Shown here piece by piece: positions 1 through 11,767 of a DNA stretch of 64,000 bases. The translations under genes were made by a program, and so were the position numbers. The DNA lies in NCBI GenBank assembly GCA_004352715.1, contig SCFE01000103.1, positions 85,168-149,167 of the forward strand. Direction: 5' to 3'. Each line of letters starts with the position of its first letter. Position 1 is the stretch's first letter. This DNA is from Hofstenia miamia. Lineage: Eukaryota > Xenacoelomorpha > Acoela. The notes under the pieces were generated by a model. It did no database searches. It was not told the origin of the DNA and worked only from the letters and a program-made list of their open reading frames with translations.

Positions 1-1
1 C

Positions 2-335
2 ATTAATTTTAGATCGTGTGTTCTTAAGCCTGATCAATCGATTAAGGACTTTGTTGACTTTGAATTTCGAGTAACGTGTCTAAACGATCATAATATGGCA
101 CTTCCAGATGCATCATTGCTGCTGAACTTTTATCCAAAAGTGGTATATCCGATTATGAACGTAAGGTTATCTTGTCATCAAAGGAACTAATACTACTTAA
201 TATTAAGCAAACATTGCTGCAATCAAATGTGTCATTTAGTGCCCTTCCTAGTGGTTTTTCCGGTTACCTAGTACTGCTGCCATCACCGGCACCGTACAAG
301 AGATCCAAACAAGACGGCGTATCAAACTGAAGTTG
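2..335 (+). pseudogene. retroelement gag-like fragment, frameshifted
   Basis: Two overlapping reading frames join near position 110 to give one continuous gag-like reading. The first part reads KPDQSIKDFVDFEFRV and then NDHNMALPDA. The second continues AAELLSKSGISDYERKVIL. The order 'S-IKDFV .. L..H.M.LPD .. A..LL..SGIS..ER' resembles the helical capsid region of LTR-retroelement gag proteins, from memory of the family. The left end runs off the window and a +1 shift breaks the frame. It stops before the single N at 430, which may be a contig join. The family is uncertain. Confidence 0.35.
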
Positions 336-430
336 ATGTTCACAATGATAGTGATAATCAGACATTTTGGTCCGACGTAGTTCAACAAACCAAAATCAGA
401 GGGAACGTCAATTTAGTCAACGTCGAGGTN

Positions 431-897
431 AAATCTACCGCCTTATAATTCAATTAAATTCCCGGGATTTGCGCATAAACAGAATTCAAGATCTAAAATT
501 TTTACATGTGTTAAGTATAAGAAAATAGTTTTGAAGAAATCTTTCATTAATGTCGCAATTCGAACCTGGAATTCGCTACCTAAAGAAATTAAAAGCATTG
601 AAAAATTGAAACCTTTTAAAAAGCATTTAAAAATCTTCCTTAAGCAAAACTATATTTTAGGTACATCATGGTTAGGATTTAAATTTTACAACAATGACTA
701 TATGATAACTCGTCATTAAAATAGCAATATAAAGTAATTCATCCATAGCCTGTAAGAATTGTTAGTTTTTGTGATGTATGTTGGTTTGTAGATTGGTCAC
801 TTTTTTGTAATTTATGATGCTATTCAGATAAATTATCAGTTATTGAATTGTAAACATTTATCTGAATATAGAATCTCTTATCTTATCTTATCTTACA
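431..897 (+). pseudogene. LINE (CR1/L2-like) 3' end with (TCTTA)n tail
   Basis: Codons 531-719 encode the typical C-terminal tail of a non-LTR reverse transcriptase: RTWNSLPKEIKSIEKLKPFK, then a basic KKHLKIFLKQ. A related copy lies at 32735-32929 and also shares the 3' UTR phrase 'atgatgctattcagat'. The copy ends in about four TCTTA units at 879-896, a usual LINE 3'-terminal microsatellite. Only the last part of ORF2 is present and the upstream side is cut by the N at 430, so it is a dead, 5'-truncated insertion. Confidence 0.6.
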
Positions 898-1043
898 GTC
901 ACATTATTATTGACTATAGGACGTTTTTCTTTGTGTTGAGTCTTGCATTTTTCTTTTACAGGTGCGGGTGGTGGGGACATCATCTCCTGTGTTAGCGGGA
1001 TATAACCATGTGATGGCAGTGGGGTTCTGCATAGTTCATCAAN

Positions 1044-1107
1044 CTGACGTCATGCATGTACTTTTACTAGTTTTTGTGTTATTTATCTTATCTTATCTTA
1101 TCTTATC
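1044..1107 (+). repeat. fragment of the foldback terminal repeat plus (TCTTA)n
   Basis: The stretch after the single N at 1043 repeats the inner part of the terminal inverted repeat seen at 2072-2114: TGACGTCATGCATGTACTTT and on to TTGTGTTATTTA. It then runs into several TCTTA units. Because it starts exactly at an N join it may be a misplaced contig end rather than a separate insertion. Confidence 0.5.
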
Positions 1108-1209
1108 ATGTATGCAAACGCCTTTTTTGGTGACAAAAATTTTTTGCTGAAACTTGCTTTTGCAATTTCAGCAAAAAGCATTTGCAATACAATTATCTTA
1201 TCTTATATA

Positions 1210-1885
1210 CATGTGTTCATTTGTAGCTCAATACTACAAGGAATATTATTATTGAGATAACAAGTATAATTAATTGATTTAATTCTATTTATGATATGAA
1301 TATTCCATGACAAGCTCTTAAATATAAAAACCTACATTTTTAACAGTATCTGAAGAATTAATCTTAGTTTCCATTCCACTATGTTAATCGAATTTGTATC
1401 ATGTAAACAAAATTCCTAACATATGTTTGCATTGAATTTCATTTCATTGTTATTTGCCAAATTTGTGATAGAAATGAAATCAAGTAGTGAATTCAAGTAG
1501 TGAAATTGATCTAGAGAACAATTTAATGTCATAAGCAAAAAGATATGTAATAGTATTCATGCAAAGTTCAGGTAGATCATCTATAAAAAAGTGTAGTAAT
1601 GGATCCAAGATTGAGCTTTGTAATATGGTACTTGGAAAATTTGGATAATTAGATGATACTAAACTGACAATGACTCCTTGCTTATGATCAGCAAAATTTG
1701 ATGACACCACTTCATAAGAATGTATGGGATGCCAAAAGTGTCAAGTTTTTGTTGTAATTTAGAATTACGAAAATTGTCAAAATTCTTCAACAAAATCAAT
1801 GTACATAACAGAAGAATCAGTCAAGTAGAGTAACCATGGATGGTCAAGGGGGGAGGAACCCCTTGGAAGGTCAGGCAGCACTCCT
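1210..1885 (-). pseudogene. LINE reverse-transcriptase fragment
   Basis: The minus strand reads ILQSSILDPLLHFFIDDLPE and then YLFAYDIKLFS. These correspond to the 'QGSILGPLLF..YINDLP' and 'FADDTKLF' boxes of a non-LTR reverse transcriptase. The catalytic pair has become AYD, with loss of an aspartate. The same sequence lies in the opposite orientation at 31290-31970, and the two copies align through the 3' flank ('gaatattccat', 'taattaattgatttaattc'). Inactive relic. Confidence 0.6.
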
Positions 1886-2142
1886 GGACAATAAGGCTAA
1901 ATGAAAATCGGCGTGTAAAAATGAAATTTTAGGTTCTTGTAACTTTGCTCTCAACAATGTCATGCAATGCAGTAGTATTAATATTAGTGAAGTTTGTTCC
2001 ACTTTTTTCTGATTGGTCGAGAGGGGTGGCCTTTGACCTGAGACATCGTGGATATTGCCGGGGGTATTTTACTGACGTCATGCATGTACTTTTACTAGTT
2101 TTTGTGTTATTTATATGATCTAATTTCCCACATTACCTTACA

Positions 2143-3142
2143 NNNNNNNNNNNNNNNNNNNNNNNNNNNNNNNNNNNNNNNNNNNNNNNNNNNNNNNNNN
2201 NNNNNNNNNNNNNNNNNNNNNNNNNNNNNNNNNNNNNNNNNNNNNNNNNNNNNNNNNNNNNNNNNNNNNNNNNNNNNNNNNNNNNNNNNNNNNNNNNNNN
2301 NNNNNNNNNNNNNNNNNNNNNNNNNNNNNNNNNNNNNNNNNNNNNNNNNNNNNNNNNNNNNNNNNNNNNNNNNNNNNNNNNNNNNNNNNNNNNNNNNNNN
2401 NNNNNNNNNNNNNNNNNNNNNNNNNNNNNNNNNNNNNNNNNNNNNNNNNNNNNNNNNNNNNNNNNNNNNNNNNNNNNNNNNNNNNNNNNNNNNNNNNNNN
2501 NNNNNNNNNNNNNNNNNNNNNNNNNNNNNNNNNNNNNNNNNNNNNNNNNNNNNNNNNNNNNNNNNNNNNNNNNNNNNNNNNNNNNNNNNNNNNNNNNNNN
2601 NNNNNNNNNNNNNNNNNNNNNNNNNNNNNNNNNNNNNNNNNNNNNNNNNNNNNNNNNNNNNNNNNNNNNNNNNNNNNNNNNNNNNNNNNNNNNNNNNNNN
2701 NNNNNNNNNNNNNNNNNNNNNNNNNNNNNNNNNNNNNNNNNNNNNNNNNNNNNNNNNNNNNNNNNNNNNNNNNNNNNNNNNNNNNNNNNNNNNNNNNNNN
2801 NNNNNNNNNNNNNNNNNNNNNNNNNNNNNNNNNNNNNNNNNNNNNNNNNNNNNNNNNNNNNNNNNNNNNNNNNNNNNNNNNNNNNNNNNNNNNNNNNNNN
2901 NNNNNNNNNNNNNNNNNNNNNNNNNNNNNNNNNNNNNNNNNNNNNNNNNNNNNNNNNNNNNNNNNNNNNNNNNNNNNNNNNNNNNNNNNNNNNNNNNNNN
3001 NNNNNNNNNNNNNNNNNNNNNNNNNNNNNNNNNNNNNNNNNNNNNNNNNNNNNNNNNNNNNNNNNNNNNNNNNNNNNNNNNNNNNNNNNNNNNNNNNNNN
3101 NNNNNNNNNNNNNNNNNNNNNNNNNNNNNNNNNNNNNNNNNN
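2143..3142. other. assembly gap (1000 N)
   Basis: A run of exactly 1000 N, a standard placeholder size. It begins inside the CCCACATTACCTTACA repeat unit of the left inverted repeat, so repeat collapse is the likely cause of the gap. Confidence 0.95.
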
Positions 3143-3591
3143 GTTGTAGACTTACATTTTTTCCGACGTTTTTCCTTTCTTTGAGTTTACATGGCTTATG
3201 ACTTTTCTTTCAGTATGGATATACATTTAATTTTTCTATTTGTATACATGAATTCAAGTGATCAAATTAGTAAAAAATCATTGTAAAAAACTGAATATTA
3301 TGTTAAAATAAGATATCTTTTCGTCATTGAACAAAATGAAAATTTCATGAGGTTATTAGTATAAAATTTCAAGAATGGGTAAGAAAAACGTTAATGCACA
3401 AAAATACGAGTAATCTTTATTGTAAATTCAGATATTATTTTATACAGATTTTATTTATAAAAATAAATATTTTAATACATTGAATACAATCAATGTTTAA
3501 CAAAGGTTTGAATTGTTACAGAAAGTACATGTGGTTAAAGAATGATAAATTTATTAGTCTTTACATAATAAAAATTTGTTTGCCTTCCCAG
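3143..3591 (+). repeat. inner palindrome, left arm
   Basis: It matches the reverse complement of 4738-5218 over its whole length with scattered differences. Shared phrases include GTAGACTTAC, ACTGAATATTATGTTAAAAT, AAATACGAGTAA and GACTAATAAA. A shorter, more diverged copy in the right-arm orientation lies at about 3930-4165. No reading frame of note. Confidence 0.7.
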
Positions 3592-4737
3592 TGTACAAAC
3601 ATGAAATTTTATAGTAATTCGAAATCAAAGAAACAAAATTTGTAATATTAACTTTTTAAAATACAAAAAAGAATTTTCTTTAAGTACAGGAGGATATAAA
3701 TTAACGGTAGAAATCATCTTGTCAAATGATTTTTATTAATGTGTATTCTATATATTGCATAATCTTTTCAGCAAATATGAAAATTTATCGTTCAACTACA
3801 TAATGAAATTTGTAGAATGCCTTAATATGGGTATTTACGTTAGATATTAAATAAAATACATAAAAACAAAACCATTAAGGCTTCGAAATACGAAAAACTC
3901 TGAATATACAACAAGGAAATGTCGAATTTAAGTGTATGTACGTTTTTCTTTCTCCTTTTTTAAAAAGTTTATACTAAAACTGTCATAAAATTTGGATTTT
4001 GTTAAATGTCTATGACGAAAAGATATCGTCATTTTAACACATTATTCAGTTTTCACAATGATTCAAGTGGTGACGGTTGAATTCATTCAATAATGTAAGT
4101 TATTTTTGTATTTTAAAAAGTTAATATTACAAATTTTGTTTCATTTGATTTCGAATTAAAAATTTACTTCTTTTCATGCAAACTGTGTACGACTATGTGT
4201 TTTGTAAAATCAATCAATTTAATCATTTTGCGTAAATGTATTTTTTATGAAAAAGTGTTAGTCTTTTTGTAATTAAAAATGTTTTGCGAGTTTCATGACA
4301 TCTAATTGATTTGGTTTTGAAATGGCGCTATGTATTCATTTGCGATTATCAAAATTTACTCGTTGACTGAAACAATGCGAATGTTAACGTTTTAACATTG
4401 TAAAGCTGTGTATAGCATTGAAAGCGTTTTGTTTTTAGTTTAGAAATTTTTGAGATTCATTTTCCACTTTGTAGATCAATACATAAATGCACATGTTAGG
4501 AATAATATTATCAACGATTTTTATATTCTTTTTTAAGGTTTATACAATACGTGTGTTATTATCTAATTTTCTCAGAATTCTGCATCTCATGAGCGTTTGA
4601 AAATTCATACAATTTATTATTTTGAAAAGCAAGAAAAATGATAATTTTTTACTTAATGCACTTTGTGTCAAGCCGAGGTATTTATTTGTTGCGAGATTTT
4701 GTTCTTTCAGTTGGCATCTCATAAATGTTTAATACTA
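3592..4737. other. spacer of the inner palindrome, no gene seen
   Basis: AT-rich sequence without a credible reading frame. Positions 3605-3670 (ATTCGAAATCAAAGAAACAA..) and 4100-4165 are inverted copies, and 3930-4080 repeats part of the arms, so the spacer is itself built from degenerate copies of the arm sequence. Confidence 0.5.
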
Positions 4738-5218
4738 TTTGGGAAAGCAAACAAATTTTTATTATGTAAAGACTAATAAATATATCATTTTTTAACCACA
4801 TACACTTTCTGTGAAACAATTCAAACCTTTGTTAAACATTGATTGTATTCAGCGTATTGAAATATTTATTTTTATAAATAAAATCTGTATATATATATAT
4901 GTATAAAGTAAAATCTGAATTTACAATAAAAATTACTCGTATTTTTGTGTATTAATGTTTTTCTCACTCATTCTTGAAAGTTTATACTAATAACGTCATG
5001 AAATTTTCATTTTGTTTAATTATGAAGAGATATCTTAATCTTAACATAATATTCAGTTTCTTACAATGTTTTTGACTAATTTGATCAGTTGAAATCATGT
5101 ATACAAATGGAAAAATTAAGTGTATATCAGTACTGAAAGAATGGATTGACGTCTACAAACGTAGAAAAGTCATAAGCCCTGTCGAGTCAAAGAAAGGAAA
5201 AAAAAGTAAGTCTACAAA
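4738..5218 (-). repeat. inner palindrome, right arm
   Basis: Inverted partner of 3143-3591. It begins GGGAAAGCAAACAAATTTTT and ends AAGTAAGTCTACAAATG. From about 5150 to 5300 it passes into loosely tandem units of the form 'aaGTCataaaCGTGaaaa'. Confidence 0.7.
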
Positions 5219-5312
5219 TGTGAAATCGTCAGAAAAGAAATGTAAGTCATAAACGTGAAAATATATTGGAAAATAAATGTAAATCACAATCGTGGAAAAG
5301 TCGTATACTGGG

Positions 5313-5670
5313 TATTTATTTCATTCTTAATAGAAAAGACACCAAAAAATTTTAAAATTTAAGCAATTTCATATAATATTAAATTTATATTTTTAAATGT
5401 TTTGTATATATGTGTATCAATAAATGCTAAGTAAATTAATGTGGGAAACTAATAACAAAACATGTTATCAACATATAAACCAACTTTAAGCCATTCATCA
5501 ATAGAATTACAATTAGCTTCCATACATCAAATGGTGAGTTCATTCATTTCAATGATACTCGTAGTATTTATTTAACTCTTAATATTAAGACACTGATGAA
5601 ATTTAAGTATAAACAATTTTTCAAAATGTAAAATAAGTTATTTGTTATTTTTAAATGTTTTGTATTAATA
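5313..5670. repeat. two diverged direct repeats, about 247 bp apart
   Basis: The block starting GTATTTATTTCATTCTTAAT at about 5313 recurs as GTATTTATTTAACTCTTAAT at about 5560. Both continue through 'aagacac' and an 'aaattt..caattt' segment to TTTTTAAATGTTTTGTAT. No reading frame. Confidence 0.5.
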
Positions 5671-5906
5671 ACAAATTTACGATAGTAATAATTCAAATTG
5701 TGAAAAATTCTAGTTTTATATGATTTGAAAGTGTTTTATTTAATTGTAAAGTGATTTCATGTTTGGTATATCTCAATCTCTATGAATAGATACATTTGAC
5801 TGTTGAACAATGGATAACAAATTACGCTTTGTCTGTAGAGAGATTTTACACACAGCGGTATAAAATTTATGTTGACATTGTCTATGAAGCATGCAACTTT
5901 CTATGC

Positions 5907-6893
5907 NNNNNNNNNNNNNNNNNNNNNNNNNNNNNNNNNNNNNNNNNNNNNNNNNNNNNNNNNNNNNNNNNNNNNNNNNNNNNNNNNNNNNNNNNNNNNN
6001 NNNNNNNNNNNNNNNNNNNNNNNNNNNNNNNNNNNNNNNNNNNNNNNNNNNNNNNNNNNNNNNNNNNNNNNNNNNNNNNNNNNNNNNNNNNNNNNNNNNN
6101 NNNNNNNNNNNNNNNNNNNNNNNNNNNNNNNNNNNNNNNNNNNNNNNNNNNNNNNNNNNNNNNNNNNNNNNNNNNNNNNNNNNNNNNNNNNNNNNNNNNN
6201 NNNNNNNNNNNNNNNNNNNNNNNNNNNNNNNNNNNNNNNNNNNNNNNNNNNNNNNNNNNNNNNNNNNNNNNNNNNNNNNNNNNNNNNNNNNNNNNNNNNN
6301 NNNNNNNNNNNNNNNNNNNNNNNNNNNNNNNNNNNNNNNNNNNNNNNNNNNNNNNNNNNNNNNNNNNNNNNNNNNNNNNNNNNNNNNNNNNNNNNNNNNN
6401 NNNNNNNNNNNNNNNNNNNNNNNNNNNNNNNNNNNNNNNNNNNNNNNNNNNNNNNNNNNNNNNNNNNNNNNNNNNNNNNNNNNNNNNNNNNNNNNNNNNN
6501 NNNNNNNNNNNNNNNNNNNNNNNNNNNNNNNNNNNNNNNNNNNNNNNNNNNNNNNNNNNNNNNNNNNNNNNNNNNNNNNNNNNNNNNNNNNNNNNNNNNN
6601 NNNNNNNNNNNNNNNNNNNNNNNNNNNNNNNNNNNNNNNNNNNNNNNNNNNNNNNNNNNNNNNNNNNNNNNNNNNNNNNNNNNNNNNNNNNNNNNNNNNN
6701 NNNNNNNNNNNNNNNNNNNNNNNNNNNNNNNNNNNNNNNNNNNNNNNNNNNNNNNNNNNNNNNNNNNNNNNNNNNNNNNNNNNNNNNNNNNNNNNNNNNN
6801 NNNNNNNNNNNNNNNNNNNNNNNNNNNNNNNNNNNNNNNNNNNNNNNNNNNNNNNNNNNNNNNNNNNNNNNNNNNNNNNNNNNNNNNNNNNNN
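5907..6893. other. assembly gap (987 N)
   Basis: N run that ends at the first copy of the tandem repeat at 6894, mirroring the gap on the left side of the foldback structure. Confidence 0.95.
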
Positions 6894-7150
6894 AAGGTAA
6901 TGTGGGAAAGTAAAACATAAAAAGTAAGTTAATGTGGGAAAGTAAAACTAAAAAAATGTAAGGTAATGTGGGAAAGTAAAACTAAAAAAATGTAAGGTAA
7001 TGTGGGAAAGTAAAACTAAAAAAATGTAAGGTAATGTGGGAAAGTAAAACTAAAAAAATGTAAGGTAATGTGGGAAAGTAAAACTAAAAAAAATGTAAGG
7101 TAATGTGGGAAAGTAAAACTAAAAAATGTAAGGTAATGTGGGAAAGTAAA
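6894..7150. repeat. tandem repeat, about 34-bp unit, 7-8 copies
   Basis: The unit is AAGGTAATGTGGGAAAGTAA followed by AACTAAAAAAATGT. It is repeated head to tail with only small length changes in the A run. A copy of the unit in the opposite orientation ends the left inverted repeat at 2118-2142. Confidence 0.85.
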
Positions 7151-7347
7151 ACACATAAATAACACAAAAACTAGTAAAAGTACATGCATGACGTCAGTAA
7201 AACACCCCCAGCAATATCCACAACGTCTCAGGTCAAAGGCCACCCCTCTCAACCAATCAGAAAAAAGTGGAACAAACTTCACCCCACCTCTCGACCAATC
7301 AGAAAAAAGTGGAACGAGCTTCACTCACATTAATACTACTCAATGCA

Positions 7348-8023
7348 TTTCTAAGATCTATTTTTTTCAATATTTTCGAAAATTTCATGGGCTTTGCCAG
7401 TTTTCAGTCACTCACCTGATCATTAGTAAGTGTGCCTGTCAGAAAATCTTGTGTAAGCCCTTGCTGAAGGATATAAAATATGGCAAAGGCAATATCATAT
7501 AATAGCTTTAAATATCATTTTGATATGGAGATTATGTTCCCAATAAATAATTGAAATATTCGTCATTATGGATAAATAGGGAGAAATATGGTATTTGGAA
7601 AAACCATTAAATCAAAATACAAATTGTTAATGATTATAAGTGAAAAGTTTTAGTTTCTATGTGGATTTAGATGAAATTACCTCAACTGTGCTAACATCCA
7701 AGTAAGGATTGTTGATATGTAAAAAAATTCCAAGAAAGTTTGATAATTTGTCGCCAAAATTCATAAACATTTCCTGTTTTTTCTGATAAGAAGAGAGTAT
7801 TTTACATTGTTTTATAGTAGACTCTATGAAAATGTAGAATGAGAAAATCAAATTTTTCATGTTACAGTATTGCAATTAGAATAATAGTTGCACCTATGCC
7901 TCTGTAATCTCCCCTTAAATTTACTATAAAGTGATCTCTGCTTTTTAAATTTTTATTTTTATTTGCAATTTCATATGAAACTAACAAATAATATTAACAA
8001 AACCTACACTTTAAAATTTAAGA
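7348..8023. other. no gene recognised
   Basis: Low-complexity AT-rich sequence between the foldback structure and the truncated gypsy copy A. Short open frames exist on both strands, but none shows a motif or a partner elsewhere in the window. Confidence 0.4.
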
Positions 8024-8823
8024 AAATAGATTTGGAAATGCTATCCAGAGATGAGGAAGGCTACCAATATCTATTAGTGATGGTGGATAATTTTACAAAT
8101 TATGCAAGGATGATACCAGTGGAGAATACAACTGCAAAAAAGACAGCAGAGATTGTAATGAAAGAATGGATACTGAAATTTGGACTGATGGAAGTGATAA
8201 TAACCAACAAAGGACCACAATTCAAGAGTGGATTATTCCAGGATATGATGAAATTGCTAGACATACTAAGCAAGAGAACCACAGCATATCACCCACAGGC
8301 CAATAGGGTTGTAGAAAGGCTGAATCAAACATTGATAAAGCTCATAAGAGCTGCAATCATGAGAATAGGAGGAAATAAATGAAGGAAAGTGATAAAAATG
8401 GTAGAATATTTCAAAAATACATTGCTACACTCAACAATGAGGATAACACCATTTAAAGCTATGATTGGGAGAGAAGCAGTGATGCCCCTGTCTATGCAGT
8501 ACTTTAACTATTGTGACAAAATGGACAACAAATATGTAAAACAATTGAAAACTCAAATAATGGGAATTCACAAAACAATGTGTCACAACATAAAGAAATC
8601 TGCAGTGAGGCAACAGAGAAACTATAATAGAAAAATAAACATAAATTCACACAAAGAAGGCAATAAGGTATATGCATTCACACCAGTAAAGTTAACTGGT
8701 GTAAACCAGGTCTGGAAACTAAAAACAATCTGGTCTGGTCCTTACACAATCACACAGATATTACCCAACAATGAATATGTATTAAACAATGACAGGGTGT
8801 TACATTTTCAAAATTTGAAATAG
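8024..8823 (+). pseudogene. Ty3/gypsy copy A: integrase, 5'-truncated
   Basis: The frame enters the integrase core abruptly at DLEMLSRDEEGYQYLLVMVD (first catalytic Asp), with unrelated sequence before it. It continues through GPQFKSGLFQDMMKLL (second Asp region altered, TNKGPQF where copy B has TDKAPQF) and YHPQANRVVERLNQTL (catalytic Glu). A TGA at 8380 replaces the TGG of copy B at 'GGNK-W-R'. The C-terminal domain keeps a GPY-type motif, WSGPYTITQILPNNEYVL (about 8728-8781), typical of Metaviridae integrases. Protease, RT and RNase H are absent. Confidence 0.85.
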
Positions 8824-8824
8824 A

Positions 8825-11767
8825 GTGACAGCCATCATCAAAGAAATAAAATTAGATGACAAAGCTGAATTCAAGTTAACACATAATAGTAATGATGAAA
8901 TTATATACAAGATAGACTATTTGGACAGTCTCCCTGAAGAGAGCTATGATGAGGAGTTCCAAGCCAAAGGCATAGATGAAAATGTAGGGAGAAGAATAAT
9001 GCTTCAGAGGGCAGCAAAAAATAGAAATATATATGACACTGAAATATGGGATTTAAATTTACTAATTGAATTTAGGAAAATCAAAAAGAGCAATGCACCA
9101 ACTGTGGAAGAAGAGAGTATGCAGAGAACAAAGAGCAGACAACAATGAATCAGAGAAGGAGAGTGAAGAGAGAGTCTCAAACCAGAGGTTGATTCAAGGA
9201 CAAAAGTGACAAGAATGAAAAAATGATGAATAAGAGAGGTAGAGTGAGAAGGTGTCCAAGTAGTCCCAAGCACCAATTCAAGGGCACAGAGACAAACAGA
9301 CATGAAGTCTATCCCACTAATAGTCTGCACAGCTGATTCAAGGGTGAGCAGCCAACTAGTGCACTACAGCAGCACAACTTTCCTTCCAGAAGTCCACAAC
9401 ACCAATTCAAGGGCAGTTGGACAAACAGAGTTCCAGGGGAAGGTGTAAGTGGGGGAAGAACCATAGTAATATGAAAGCAATTCAAGGTTCATGGTACTAT
9501 GGATCCCACAGCTGGTCAAGTGCTCACAGAGCAAATGGAGAAAATAGACCCATGGTGAAGATGATTATAAGCTATCCAAGAAACATGAATGAAACACAAG
9601 AAAGACCATACATGAGAAGTATGGTGCACATTACATTTGATGAAGACTTCACATTGTCAACTGCACAGAACATAATGGCATATGTGGAACAGATAGCAAG
9701 CATACCCCAGATAAACATTGACAAAGAAAACTTGACAATAATTTATATACTAAAGGAGAAAGAATTCACCAGAAGCTTAGAAAATCAAATTGACCAAACA
9801 CTGAGAATGGTGAAGGTACAAAAAGTACAAATTGTGATAGTCACAAAAACCATGATGGACAACATACCAGATTTTCTACATGAAATGTGTATGCAAGTAC
9901 AAAACGTATTCATATGGGAAAAGAAACCTGTGGAGACAATGATCGCCAAATTAATCAAATTGGATTTACAATTGGATTATTGGGTATAGTGTACAGGATA
10001 ATAGTAGACCCATGCATAGCAATAGACCTTTACAGTTAAGTAAAAACAATCAAACTAACAATGGATTAAGAAGGGGTAGAGAAAGCAAACACAATGTTCA
10101 TAACTCAGTGACAGGAACATTTAAAAGAAATAGAGAATGTATGGAGAACAATGAAGTTACAGAAGAAGAATGGTCCACAATAGTAATCAAGGTACCATCA
10201 AGAAAATACCACAAAACAATAGAGGTAGTGTTATCTGAAATAAACTGAGCTTATGAACTGAACACAAAAAAGACTTTAAAAGCTAAATATTTGAAGAAAA
10301 GAATGACAGTGTGGATACTGGTGATCTTCACAACAGAAGATAAAGAACTGATACTGCTAATATTGAGAAAAACATGAAACAAATTGATGAAAGCAAAAAA
10401 ATTTGAAATTACCCTGTTGCCAATAAACACAATAAAAACTGGCTGTTGAAAGGACACATCAAAAAAATCGAGTTGCCAGACAAATCACAAAAGCCAATGC
10501 AACTGATAGAAAAACTAATTAGCAGAATAATCTTCAACAAGAGCCTAATTGGGAAAATGTCAATAGTGGAGATGGCTAACAAAACAGGAATATGCCCAAA
10601 TGAAATATCAATTTTTGATGAACCAATGAAAAAGTATGTGAGGTGCAATGTTGGAAACATGATTGAAACAATTGCAGAGACAACTGTGGATAACAACCAG
10701 GAAAATCATAAAAAGAAAAATAGTAAGCACCACAGACATAACACAAATAATCTGAAACAAAAATGTACAGCAAACAACAATAATGGAAGGAATGAAAAAA
10801 TACAAAAAAGAAAGCCTGAGATGCACATTTGCAAAATTAATAAAAAGTGCAGAGATGATGAGAAAAGGTGGAATAACTGAACCCAATGAAATAGGTGAAA
10901 TGATTACTAAAACACAATGTGAAATGCAAATAGAAGATGAGCTGTTAATGTCAACTCAACTGATCCTATCCCCCAAAACACAAGAGAAAATAGATAGAAT
11001 CAATATCAAAAAAATAGGGAGGGGCAAGCCCAGCAAGTAAAATGGAATGGATTGACATAGATGATGAGAAATTTCTAGTCAAAATAAAGATAATGAAAGA
11101 AAGACAAGAAGGAATATTAGAGAGAAACTACCAACAGGTAAGAGAAGAACAGACAGTAGCCATGATGAAACTAATGTTCACAGAAGCATTTACAAAAACA
11201 GAAGTATTGTTAAGGCCATACAATCAATTGAAGGTAGATGTTGAATGCATTACTTCAAGATTGGAAATAAAAGACAGCATAACTATGAAACTGAAAAGGT
11301 GGGGCCTAACAGAAAAGTTACAGGAGAGAAAAATGAATTACCCAGCAACAATAGGCATGGCAACAGCACCCACAACAAGTGCAACATACAAAGAGATAGA
11401 GTAATAAGTCAAAATGAGAATACTCAAATGCACACCAACTAAAACAATATCAATCCTGATTATAGTGCCAAGATGGAGAGTACCAAAGGATAAGAAAGTT
11501 GTGAAAGCATACATGCATGAATATAAATCATAAGCAAGCATAAGAGAGAAAGTGAAAGCTATTACCAACAAAGAAGAGTACAGGAAGTCAAAGGAGAAAA
11601 GAAATACATGGAAGGAGCAATAACTCCATATGATTTATATGATGAAGGACTTCCAGTAAATTTACAATTAGAAAAATTGTGAGGAGAAATCAAAAAATGA
11701 AAAACAAAGGCTGTAATGCTATTGTTGGAAGTAAATGATATAGTTTGGCTTGATATATTGTGGCATA
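8825..11767 (+). pseudogene. Ty3/gypsy copy A: post-integrase coding region, part 1
   Basis: It follows the integrase directly. First comes a pol tail (8825-9148) with the phrase NIYDTEIWDLNLL, shared by copies B and C. Then comes a region with short repeats around GATTCAAGGGCA and a GTAAGT at 9442-9447. A long hydrophilic coding region of unknown function follows, with broken frames at 9417-9989, 10012-10248, 10446-11040 and 11042-11404. The order of blocks matches copy C, which is less broken. No signal peptide, membrane segment or known domain is visible. I do not recognise the protein. Stops and frameshifts make it non-functional. Confidence 0.6.

Larger units (their letters stand above)
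1963..7347. mobile_element. foldback-like element with long complex inverted repeats
   Basis: The ends are inverted copies of each other: 1963-2142 matches the reverse complement of about 7120-7347. Shared landmarks are 'gtagtattaat', the CCAAT-containing ATTGGTCGAGAGG segment, CCTTTGACCTGAGAC, TGACGTCATGCATG and the CCCACATTACCTT repeat unit. Inside lie tandem repeats and a second palindrome (3143-3591 against 4738-5218). Long inverted repeats made of tandem units are the hallmark of foldback elements. No transposase frame is visible, but almost 2 kb of the interior is N. Whether the inner palindrome belongs to the same element is inference. Confidence 0.5.

Noticed and set aside
2102-3184. 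Long open frames across the N runs (also at 5773-6920 and 41015-42152)
   Set aside because: They consist of undetermined bases; no stop can be seen because there is no sequence.
9004-9330. Minus-strand frames opposite the gypsy copies (for example 9004-9330, 10608-10886, 18854-19186, 52377-52742)
   Set aside because: Shadows of the sense coding blocks. Their hydrophobic composition is the mirror of Lys/Asn/Glu-rich sense codons, not evidence of membrane proteins.
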